Positions 1-8,855 of a stretch of 64,000 nt of DNA are shown here, one piece after another. The notes beneath the pieces are model-generated. The model made no database searches. It saw nothing but the letters and a program-made list of their open reading frames with translations, and had not been told where the DNA came from. Position 1 is the stretch's first letter. Every line of letters starts with the position of its first letter. This DNA comes from Litoditis marina (taxonomy: Eukaryota > Nematoda > Chromadorea > Rhabditida > Rhabditidae), in contig OZ038433.1 of assembly GCA_964036275.1 (NCBI GenBank), forward strand, positions 37,667,336 to 37,731,335, in the 5' to 3' direction. A program made the position numbers and the translations under genes.

Positions 1-1724
1 CCATCAATTATGTCACCAAAATCTAAGGTAGCGGTGTCTAAGGAAAATCAATGCTATCGATTTATCGATTTTTTAAGGCCTTAAGTAGGAGAGCAAAATT
101 TCGGAGATACTGTACATGAAAGCCTGTATTCTGAAGACAAATGTTTCCATCGAGCGCTTTTTGCCGGAAACGTTTCCGGAAACAGTTACATGAATTAGAA
201 AAAAGTATAATTTTTTGCTACTTTCATTCCTCATACCGCGTATGTTGTAGATATGACCTTAAAATTTCTGGCTGGTTGAACTCTCCAGAAGTCCCTTTTA
301 TTGGCTCAGTATCGTTGAAAATTTCGCAACATCCTCCGGATTTGAGAAATTTCCGGAACATTTTGAGATTTCCGAACTGTTTTAAAATGGTCCTCATCTG
401 TTCAAATTGTGACACAAGATGTGTCATGACCTATTGAGTATACATTCGCAATATGAGAGATCAAAGATCAAGTATCGATTTTTGGTGATCTCCGCTATGA
501 AACGTAGTACCTCATAAATGAGGCTACAAAAGAAGGTTCCCATCAATTATATGTCTTTATAGTTCTATACTGTATAGAGTTGATTGTCAGGTACTTAACT
601 TTATAGGCAATAAACATTATATTATATGACGGGTGTTCTGTAAGCGTTGATAAAAATCAACAAAAAATTTCATTCATTTTGGTGGGGCACATGTTCAAAA
701 TGTGATTGAATCTCTGAGATTTGTGTATAAGATGCGCATAAAGAATTAAAATAATTTGTATGTGACAGATTTTTGAATTTCTCAAAAATAATTTTTTAAG
801 ACGTTTTTTTAGAAAAAAGTGAAACAGCCAATTTCATGCAGTATGACCCAAATTTTGTCCATAGACGAAGGTCAATAGACCGGCAAATGTTGTGAAAAAT
901 TAAGCAAAACCATTCAGCCGTTCTCGAGTTATTCAAGTTTTAAAAGTTCAACCCGTACTATATACGGCGCAAATAGGCTCACTTTTAAGCTACCTCGGAC
1001 TCAACATTTTCCCACGCTTCTCCTGACCGTCTAAATGATCGGAACGACTTGAAACTCATAGGACAGGACCAGTATTGGATAAAGATTGTACTGCCAGAAC
1101 ATTAAGGTCAAAGGTCAACTATTGATTTTTTTAGCGCATTAAATATGATTTGGGCCTAAAATTGCTATGGAAATAGATGTAACTTCAAACTTAGTGTCAT
1201 TGTATTCCACTACTCATGAACAACTCAACAAATCAAACACGGGATACATCGGAAAAAAATGAACCAAGTTACAGTAGTTTTAAGTTTCAAGATCAAACCA
1301 TCAATTGATGACGTCACATACCAAGCATTTCACTAGCAAAAAAGTCAAGTTCTTTTTAATAGTTCCTCTTGGGCTCTAAGCTATTGCAAACCGTAGATCA
1401 TACTCATAGGTGAAGACTATATGAATTCTAAGTAACGACGAGTAATATTCAGAAGGCTAGAAGACGTCAAATACAAACAATGCCATAGAGTATTGAAACT
1501 CTCAGAACAAGTACCGTTGGTGACAACGATGTCATGACGACAATGTTTCACGATGTAACGTCAACGACACATAGGATTCTGAAGGCCAGAAGACGTCACA
1601 ACCCAAGTTGTCATGGAACCAAAAAAAGTCATCTAAATAACTCTAAATGACTACACGCGTGGGGGGTCTGGGGGGTCTCCCCCCAGCTAGACGGGCACGC
1701 GGCGTGAGCCGCGTGACCGGCTAG
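1..1724 (+). mobile_element. H1 unit A1 (5' truncated by window edge), alpha 3' end
   Basis: By comparison with A2 this unit lacks about the first 105 bases. It has the 16-bp palindrome family sequence near 170, a perfect HSE-like triplet at 345-359, the CCGTACTATATACGG hairpin at 953-967, the paired 23-bp repeats at 1447-1469 and 1576-1598, the G/C hairpin at 1668-1686 and the terminal hairpin at 1696-1715. It ends in CTAG at 1721-1724. No protein is predicted. The small open frames here are antisense to one another and are not credible genes. Confidence 0.8.
1668..1686 (+). other. Subterminal G/C-tract hairpin of alpha-type H1 units (A1 example)
   Basis: CTGGGGGG, a TCT loop and CCCCCCAG form a perfect 8-bp stem about 10 bases upstream of the terminal hairpin. 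A second G tract lies just before it. It occurs in A1, A4, A8-A10, A12, A13, A16 and A21, in a shifted form in A3, and with an extra G-C pair in A5 and A18. Beta units lack it. It may act with the terminal hairpin as a compound 3' terminator, or the G tracts may form other structures. Confidence 0.75.
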
Positions 1725-1760
1725 TCACCACCCTATAGATAATCGTGCTAAATGACGTGA

Positions 1761-1793
1761 CGGTACATAACGTAACGTAACGTAACGTAACGG
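1761..1793 (+). repeat. 5' pentamer tract, GTAAC type (A2)
   Basis: Short tandem pentamers of GGTAC and GTAAC type start about 36 bases inside the TC terminus. Copy number and mix differ from unit to unit. A similar tract sits at the same place in H2. It probably expands by slippage. It is not a recognised telomere repeat. Confidence 0.8.
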
Positions 1794-1992
1794 GATCCAT
1801 TTTTTAACGATAGCGACCTAACAGTGTGACCATCAATTATGTCACTAAAATCTAAGGTCGCGGTGTCTAAGGAAAATCAATGCTATCGATTTATTGATTT
1901 TTTAAGGCCTTAAGTTGGACAGTGAAATTTTGGAGATACTCCACATGAAAGCCTGTATCCTGAAGTTGATTGTTTCTGTCGAGCGCTTTTTG

Positions 1993-2008
1993 CCGGAAAC
2001 GTTTCCGG
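1993..2008. promoter_or_regulatory. 16-bp perfect palindrome CCGGAAACGTTTCCGG (A2)
   Basis: A perfect palindrome in nearly all H1 units. It is followed directly by AAAC or AAAG, so a TTC-n2-GAA pair is also formed. It is degenerate in H3 and missing from H2. A dimeric DNA-binding protein site is plausible, but no specific factor can be named from sequence alone. Confidence 0.6.
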
Positions 2009-2173
2009 AAACAGTTACATGAATTAGAAAAAAGTATAATTTTTTGCTATTTTCATTCCTCATACCGCGTATGTTGTAGATATGACCGTGAAATTTTTGG
2101 CTGGTTGAACTCTCCAGAAGTCCCTTCTATTGGCTCAGTATCGTTGAAAATTTCGCAACATCCTCCAGATTTG

Positions 2174-2188
2174 AGAAATTTCCGGAAC
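2174..2188. promoter_or_regulatory. Heat-shock-element-like triplet (A2)
   Basis: The sequence aGAAatTTCcgGAAc is three perfectly alternating nGAAn units, the consensus bound by trimeric heat shock factor HSF1. It is intact by eye in 18 of 22 H1 units. A9, A13, A15 and A16 each have one mismatch in the central unit. Helitrons that carry HSF-responsive sites are known in Caenorhabditis; the link here is inference. The same stretch overlaps a minus-strand frame that is unlikely to be coding. Confidence 0.6.
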
Positions 2189-2781
2189 ATTTTGAGATTT
2201 CCGAACTGTTTTAAAATGGTCCTCATCTGTTCATATTGTGACACAAGATGTGTCATGACCTACCGAGTATACATTTGTAATATGAAAGATCAAAGATCAA
2301 GTATCGAATTTTGGTGATCTCCGTTATGAAATGTAGTACCTCATAAAAGAGGCTACAAAAGAAGGTTCCCATGACTCATTTGTCTTCTAATTTCTATAGT
2401 GTATAGAGTTGATTGTCAGGTACTCAACTTTATAAGCAATAAACATTCTATCATGTGATGGGTGTTCTGTAAGCGTTGATAAAAATCAACAAAAAATTTC
2501 ATTCATTTTGGTGGGGCACATGTTCAAAATGTGATTGAATCTCTGAGATTTGTGTATAAGATGCGCATAAAGAATTAAAACAGATTGTATGTGACAGATT
2601 TTTGAATTTCTCAAAAATAATTTTTAAAGACGTTTTTTTAGAAAAAAGTGAAACAGCCAAATGCATGCAGTATGACCCAAATTTTGTCCATAGACGGAGG
2701 TTAATAGACCGGCAAATATTGTAGAAAATTAGGCAAAACCATTCAGCCGTTCTCGAGTTATTCAAGTTTTAAAAGTCCAAC

Positions 2782-2796
2782 CCGTACTATATACGG
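2782..2796 (+). other. Conserved hairpin CCGTACTATATACGG (A2)
   Basis: A 5-bp stem CCGTA/TACGG with loop CTATA, followed by CGCAAATAG. This block is almost unchanged in every H1 and H2 unit, although the surrounding sequence is strongly diverged between the families. The only change seen is one loop base in B5 and B7. It is absent from H3. Function unknown; it could be a protein-binding or RNA structural element. Confidence 0.7.
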
Positions 2797-3128
2797 CGCA
2801 AATAGGCTCATTTTTAAGCTACCTCGGACTCAACATTTTCCCACGCCTCTCCTGACCGTCTAAATGATCGGAACGACTTCAACGTTCTAGGGCAGGACCA
2901 GTACTGTATAAAGATTGTACTGCAAGAACATTAAGGTCAAAGGTCAACTATTGATTTTTTTAGCGCAACAAATATGATTTTGTGTTAAAATTGCTACGAA
3001 AATAGATGTAACTTCAAACTTAGTGTCATTGTATTCCACTACTCATGAACAACTCAAAAAATCAAACACGGGATACATCGGATAAAAATGAACCAAGTTA
3101 GAGTAGTTTTAAGTTTCAAGATCAAACC

Positions 3129-3145
3129 ATCAATTGATGACGTCA
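3129..3145. promoter_or_regulatory. ATCAATTGAT / TGACGTCA double palindrome (A2)
   Basis: Two overlapping palindromes, the second being the cAMP-response/ATF (bZIP) consensus TGACGTCA. TGACGTCA is kept in all H1 units, in H2 as ATGACGTCAT (for example 27531-27540) and in H3 as TGATGACGTCATCA (20166-20179). Binding by a bZIP factor is an inference. Confidence 0.55.
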
Positions 3146-3275
3146 CATACCAAGCATTTCACTAGCAAAAAAGTCAAGTTCTTTTTAATAGTTCCTCTTG
3201 GGCTCTAAGCTATTGCAAACCGTAGATCATACTCATAGGTGAAGACTATATGAATTCTAAGTAACGACGGGTAAT

Positions 3276-3427
3276 ATTCAGAAGGCTAGAAGACGTCAGA
3301 AATGAACTTCGTTCAAACTTTCTGAAACTCTCAGAACAAGTAGGAAAGAGTTCAAAAATGTTACGAATGCATTGTTTCACGAAGTGACGATCACGTTAGA
3401 TAAGATTCTGAAGGCCAGAAGCCGTCA
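3276..3427 (+). repeat. Paired 23-bp direct repeats near the H1 3' end (A2)
   Basis: ATTCAGAAGGCTAGAAGACG (3276) and ATTCTGAAGGCCAGAAGCCG (3405) begin two related 23-bp repeats ending GTCA, with starts 129 bp apart. A1 has the same pair at 1447 and 1576, and H2 unit B3 at 27653 and 27782, all 129 bp apart. The intervening sequence differs between alpha and beta H1 units. The fixed spacing suggests an iteron-like binding pair or an old internal duplication. Confidence 0.7.
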
Positions 3428-3526
3428 AGTCGTCAAACTACTCAAAGCAGTTTGAAACGTTCAAAAAAAAGTAAGAAACGTGATAACAACTCTAAATTAA
3501 GGTGCAAAACATAGCTAACATGCACG

Positions 3527-3564
3527 CTAGACGGGCACGCGGCGTGAGCCGCGTGACCGGCTAG
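3527..3564 (+). other. H1 terminal hairpin and CTAG terminus (A2, reference)
   Basis: The core stem CACGCGGC (3536-3543) pairs with GCCGCGTG (3548-3555) around a GTGA loop. Outward, g3535/a3556 are mismatched, CGG 3532-3534 pairs with CCG 3557-3559, a3531/g3560 are mismatched, and CTAG 3527-3530 can pair with the terminal CTAG 3561-3564. In Helitrons a short hairpin just before CTRR marks the 3' end for rolling-circle transposition, and I assign that role here by position and form. The same structure recurs at the end of almost every H1 and H2 unit, always with the core stem 28 to 9 bases before the last base. Confidence 0.85.
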
Positions 3565-5375
3565 TCACCACCCTATACATAATCGTGCTAAATGACGTGA
3601 CGGTACATAACGGGATCCACTTTTTAAAGATAACGACTAACCAGCATGACCATCAATTATGTCACTAAAATCTAAGGTCGTGGTGTCTAAGGAAAATCAA
3701 TGCTATCGATTTATTGATTTTTTAAGGCCTTAAGATGGAGAGCGAATTTTCGGAGATACTCCATATGAAAGCCTGTCTTCTGAAGCCAAATGTTTCCATC
3801 GAGCGCTTTTTGCCGGAAACGTTCCCGGAAAGAGTTACATGAATTAGAAAAAAGTACAATATTTTGCTACTTTCATTCCTCATACCGCCCATGTTGATGA
3901 TATGACCTTAAAATTTCTGGCTGGTTGAACTCTCCAGAAGTCCCTTCTTTTAGCTCAATATCGTGGAAAATTTCGCAACTTCCTCCGGATTTGAGAAATT
4001 TCCGGAACATTTTGAGATTTCCGAACTGTTTTAAAATGGTCCTCATCTGTTTATATTGTGACACAAGATGTGTCATGACCTACTGAGTATACATTCGCAA
4101 TATGAGAGATCAAAGATCGAGTATCGATTTTTGGTGATCTCCGTTATGAAACATAGTACCTCATAAATGAGGCTACAAAAGAAGGTTTCCATCAATTATA
4201 TGTCTTCAAATTTCTATACTGTATAGAGTTGATTGTCAGGTACTTAACTTCATAAGCAATAAACATTCTATCATGTGATGGGTGTTCTGTGAGCGTTGAT
4301 AAAAATCAACAAAAAATTTCATTCATTCTGGTGGGGCACATGTTCAAAATGTGATTGAATCTCTGAGATTTGTGTATAAGATGCGCATAAAGAATTAAAA
4401 TAAATTGTATGTAACAGATTTTTGAATTTCTCAAAAATAATTTTTTAAGACGGTTTTTTAGAAAAAAGTGAAACAGCCAAACTCATGCAGTTTGACCCAA
4501 ATTTTGTCCATAGACGAAGGTCAATAGACCGGCAAATATTGTGGAAAATTAAGCAAAACCATCCAGCCGTTCTCGAGTTATTCAAGTTTTAAAAGTCAAA
4601 CCCGTACTATATACGGCGCAAATAGGCTCACTTTTAAGCTACCTCGAACTCAACATTTTCCCACGCCTCTCCTGATCGTTTAAATGATCGGAACGACTTG
4701 AAACTCACAGGATAGGACCAGTATTGAATAAAGATTGTACTGCCAGAGCATTAAGGTCAAAGGTCAATTATTGATTTTTTTAGCGCAATAAATATGATTT
4801 CGGCCTAAAATTGCTATGGAAACAGGTGTGACTTCAAACTTAGTGTCATTGTATTCTACTACTCATGAACAACTCGAAAAGTCGAACACGGGGTACATCG
4901 GAGAGAAATGAGCCAAGTTACAGTAGTTTTAAGTTTCAAGATCAAACCATCAATTGATGACGTCACATACCAAGCATTTCACTAGCAAAAAAGTCAAGTT
5001 CTTTTTAATAGTTCCTCTTGGGCTCTAAGCTATTGCAAACCGTAGATCATACTCATAGGTGAAGACTATATGAATTCTAAGTAACGACGAGTAATATTCA
5101 GAAGGCTAGAAGACGTCAAATACAAACAATGCCATAGAGTATTGAAACTCTCAGAACAAGTACCGTTGGTGACAACGATGTCATGACGACAATGTTTCAC
5201 GATGTAACGTCAACGACACATAGGATTCTGAAGGCCAGAAGACGTCACAACCCAAGTTGTCATGGAACCAAAAAAGTTAATCTAAACAACTTGAAATGAC
5301 TACACGCGTGGGGGGTCTGGGGGGTCCCCCCCCCCAGCTAGACGGGCACGCGGCGTGAGCCGCGTGACCGGCTAG
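3565..5375 (+). mobile_element. H1 unit A3, alpha 3' end
   Basis: 1,811 bp with a short pentamer tract and a perfect HSE-like triplet at 3994-4008. The 3' end is of the alpha type, with a G tract followed by an expanded C run just before 5338. The C run is longer than in other alpha units, so the G/C hairpin is offset. The terminal hairpin loop is GTGA and the unit ends in CTAG at 5372-5375. Confidence 0.8.
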
Positions 5376-7187
5376 TCACCACCCTATACATAATCGTGCT
5401 AAATGACGTAACGGTACGTAACGGTACGGTCGCCTGTTGAACGATCAGCACTAACCAGCATGACCATCAATTATGTCACTAAAATCTAAGGTAGCGGTGT
5501 CTAAGGAAAATTAATGCTATCGATTTATTGATTTTTTAAGGCCTTAAGTTGGACAGTGAATTTTCGGAGATACTGCACATGAAAGCCTGTATTCTGAAGC
5601 CGAATGTTTCCATCGAGCGCTTTTTGCCGGAAACGTTTCCGGAAAGAGTTACATGAATTAGAAAAAAGTATAATTTTTTGCTACTTTCATTCCTCATACC
5701 GCGTATGTTGTAGATATGACCTTAAAATTTCTGGCTGGTTGAACTCTCCAGAAGTCCTTTCTATTGGCTCAGTATCGTTGAAAATTTCGCAACATCCTCC
5801 GGATTTAAGAAATTTCCGGAACATTTTGAGATTTCCGAACTGTTTTAAAATGGTCCTCATCTGTTCAAATTGTGATACAAGATGTGTCATGACCTACTGA
5901 GTATACACTCGCAATATGAGATATCAAAGATCAAGTATCGATTTTTGGTGATCTCCGTTATGAAACGTAGTACCTCATATATGAGGCTACAAAAGAAGGT
6001 TCCCATCAATTATATGTCTTCATATTTCTATACTGTATAGAGTTGATTGTCAGGTACTCTACTTCTTAAGCAATGAACATTACAGCATATGATGGGTGTT
6101 CTGTAAGCGTTGATAAAATTGAACAAAAATTTTCATTCATTTCGGTGGGGCACATGTTCAAAATGTGATTGAATCTCTGAGATTTGTGTATAGGATGCGC
6201 ATAAAGAATTAAAACAATTTGTATGTGACAGATTTTTGAATTTCTCAAAAATAATTTTTTAATACGTTTTTTTAGAAAAAAGTGAAACAGCCAAACTCAT
6301 GCAGTATGACCCAAATATTGTCCATAGACGAAGGTCAATAAACCGGCGAATATTGTAAAAAATTAGGCAAAACCGTTCAGCCGTTCTCGAGTTATTCAAG
6401 TTTTAAAAGTCCAACCCGTACTATATACGGCGCAAATAGGCTCACTTTTAAGCTACCTCGGACTCAACATTTTCCCACGCCTCTCCTGACCGTCTAAATG
6501 ATGGGAACGACTTGAAACTCATAGGACAGGACCAGTATTGGATAAAGATTGTACTTCCAGAACATTAAGGTCAAAGATCAATTATTGATTTTTTTAGCGC
6601 ATTAAATATGATTTTGACCTAAAATCGTTGTGAAGATAGATGTAATTTCAAATTTAGTGGCGTTGTATTCCACTACTCATGAACAACTCAAAAAATCAAA
6701 CACGGGATACATCGGAGCAAAATGAACCAAGTTACAATAGTTTTAAGTTTCAAGATCAAACCATCAATTGATGACGTCACATACCAAGCATTTCACTAGC
6801 AAAAAAGTCAAGTTCTTTCGAATAACTTCTTTCAGGCTCCTAATCACTGCAACATGTAATGTGTACTCATACGTGAAGACTATGTAAATTCTAAGTAACG
6901 ACGAGTAATATTCAGAATGTCAGAAGACGTCAAATACAAACAATGCCATAGAGTATTGAAACTCTCAGAACAAGTACCATTAGTGACAACGATGTCATGA
7001 CGATAATGTTTCACGATGTAACGTCAACGACACATAGGATTCTGAAGGCCAGAAGACGTCACGACCCAAGTTGTTATGGAACCAAAAAACTTGATCTAAA
7101 TGACTTGAAATGACTACACGCGTGGGGGGTCTGGGGGGTCTCCCCCCAGCTAGACGGGCACGCGGCGTGAGCCGCGTGACCGGCTAG
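5376..7187 (+). mobile_element. H1 unit A4, alpha 3' end, duplicated at 10685
   Basis: 1,812 bp. The 5' portion, roughly 5376-6632, reappears essentially unchanged at 10685-11941, an offset of 5,309 bp. A perfect HSE-like triplet lies at 5808-5822. The unit ends in CTAG at 7184-7187 and is followed by a gamma unit whose TC start differs slightly (TCACCCTTACTATAC). Confidence 0.8.
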
Positions 7188-8855
7188 TCACCCTTACTAT
7201 ACTATACATGCTAATGTCACGGTACGGTACGGTACGGGACGCCCAACTTTTGTTCCTAAACAACTTCTAACCATGACCATCAATTATGTCACTAAAATCT
7301 AAGGTCGCGGTGTCTAAGGAAAATCAATGCTATCGATTTATTGATTTTTTAAGGCCTTAAGTTGGAGAGCAGAATTTCAGAGATACTCCACATGAAAGCC
7401 TGTCTTCTGAAGACAAATGTTTCTATCGATCACTTTTTGCCGGAAACGTTTCCGGAAAGAGTTACATGAATTAGAAAAAAGTACAATTTTTTACTACTTT
7501 CATTCCTCATACCGCCCATGTTGATGATATGACCTTAAAATTTCTGGCTGGTTGAACTCCTCATAAGGCGTGACTATTGGCTCAATATCGTCAGGAATTT
7601 CGCAATTTCCTCCGGATTTGAGAAATTTCCGGAACAGTCTGGGATTTCCGAACTGTTTTAAAATGGTCCTCATCTTCTCATATTGTGGTACGAGATGTGT
7701 CATGACCTACTGAGTATACATTCGCAATATGAAGGATCAAAGATCAAGTATCGATTTTTGGTGATCTCCAGAATGAAACATAGTACCTCAAAAAGAAGGC
7801 TACAAAAGGAGGTTCCCATTAACCATTTGTTCTCTAATTTTCATATTGTAGACAATTGATTGTCAGGTACTTACCTTCATAAACAATAAACATTATATCG
7901 TAGGACAGGTGTTCTATAAGCGTTCATAAACATCAACAAAAAAATTTCATTCATTTCAGTGGGGCGCATGTTCAAAATATGATTGAATCTCTGAAATTTG
8001 TGTATAATATGTGCATAAACAATTGAAACAATTTGTATGTGACAGATTTTTGAATTTCTCAAAAATAATTTTTTAAGACGTTTTTTTAGAAAAAAGTGAA
8101 ATAGCCAAACTCATGCAGTATGACCCAAATTTTGTCCATAGACGAAGGTCAATAGACCGGCAAATATTGTGAAAAATTAAGCAAAACCATTCAGCCGTTC
8201 TCGAGTTATTCAAGTTTTAAAAGTCCAACCCGTACTATATACGGCGCAAATAGGCTCACTTTTAAGCTACCTCGGACTCAACATTTTCCCACGCCTCTCC
8301 TGGCCGTCTAAATGATCGAAACGACTTGAAACTCATAGGGCAGAACCAGTATTGGATAAAGATTGTACTGCCAGAGCATTAAGGTCAAAGGTCAACTATT
8401 GATTTTTTTAGCGCAATAAATATGATTTTGGCCTAAAATTGCTATGGAAATAGATAAAACTTCAAACTTAATGTAATTGTATTCCACTACTCATGAACAA
8501 CTCAAAAAGTCAAACAAGGGGTACATCCGAGAAAAATGAGCCAAGTTACAGTAGTTTTAAGTTTCAAGATCAAACCATCAATTGATGACGTCACATACCA
8601 AGCATTTCACTAGCAAAAAAGTCAGGTTATCCGTAATAGCTTTGATACTTGGAGGTAAGAACTACCATAGACATCTAAGGTTGTGGTGTCTGAGGAAAAT
8701 CGATAATATCGATTTATTGATTTTTTATGACCTACAGTAAATTCAACAAATTGTTTCATTTTACAAACTACTGAACAACTGTGAGCGTAGGGGGGTCTGG
8801 GGGGGTCTCCCCCCCAGGTAGACGGGCCCGCGGCGTTAGCCGCGGGACCGGCTAG
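7188..8855 (+). mobile_element. H1 unit A5, gamma subtype
   Basis: 1,668 bp, shorter than alpha and beta units. The 5' end is TCACCCTTACTATAC, intermediate between H1 and H2 ends. The 3' body differs: around 8634-8735 it carries a second copy of the head module (a CTAAGGTTGTGGTGTCTGAGG-like stretch, then ATCGATTTATTGATT), which normally sits near the 5' end. The terminal stem is CCCGCGGC/GCCGCGGG with loop GTTA at 8827-8846, preceded by a long G/C-tract hairpin. The paired 23-bp repeats are missing. A18 is its only sister in the window. Confidence 0.8.
8827..8855 (+). other. Gamma terminal hairpin, compensatory stem (A5)
   Basis: The stem CCCGCGGC/GCCGCGGG with loop GTTA is followed by ACCGG and CTAG. 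Relative to the usual H1 stem, the second base pair has changed from A-T to C-G on both arms, so pairing is preserved. A18 has the same stem with loop GTCA at 57960-57979. Confidence 0.85.

Larger units (their letters stand above)
1725..3564 (+). mobile_element. H1 unit A2, complete, beta 3' end (reference unit)
   Basis: First complete unit, 1,840 bp, running from TC at 1725 to CTAG at 3561-3564. Internal landmarks are the pentamer tract 1761-1793, the palindrome CCGGAAACGTTTCCGG at 1993-2008, the HSE-like triplet 2174-2188, the CCGTACTATATACGG hairpin 2782-2796, TGACGTCA at 3138-3145, the paired repeats 3276-3298 and 3405-3427, and the terminal hairpin 3536-3555. TC start, hairpin near the 3' end and CTRR terminus are the defining Helitron hallmarks. 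There is no Rep/helicase, so I call it a non-autonomous Helitron-like element. An alternative reading is a structured satellite that only resembles one. Confidence 0.82.

Noticed and set aside
141..437. 98-codon + strand frame (starting MFPSS) repeated in several H1 units
   Set aside because: It overlaps the minus-strand frame, covers the palindrome and HSE-like core, is broken in many sister units, and has no recognisable domain. It looks like a shadow of low stop density.
946..954. RNA polymerase III B box (GTTCAACCC) before the conserved hairpin
   Set aside because: The match is broken in many units (GTCC, GTCG, GTCA) and no A box or T-run terminator is seen at a suitable distance.
1696..1715. 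Rho-independent terminator
   Set aside because: GC hairpin, but followed by ACCGGCTAG and not by a T run. Its place at the unit border fits a Helitron 3' end better.
1761..1793. Telomere repeat
   Set aside because: The pentamers are few and mixed, lie inside each unit, and match no telomere repeat that I know.
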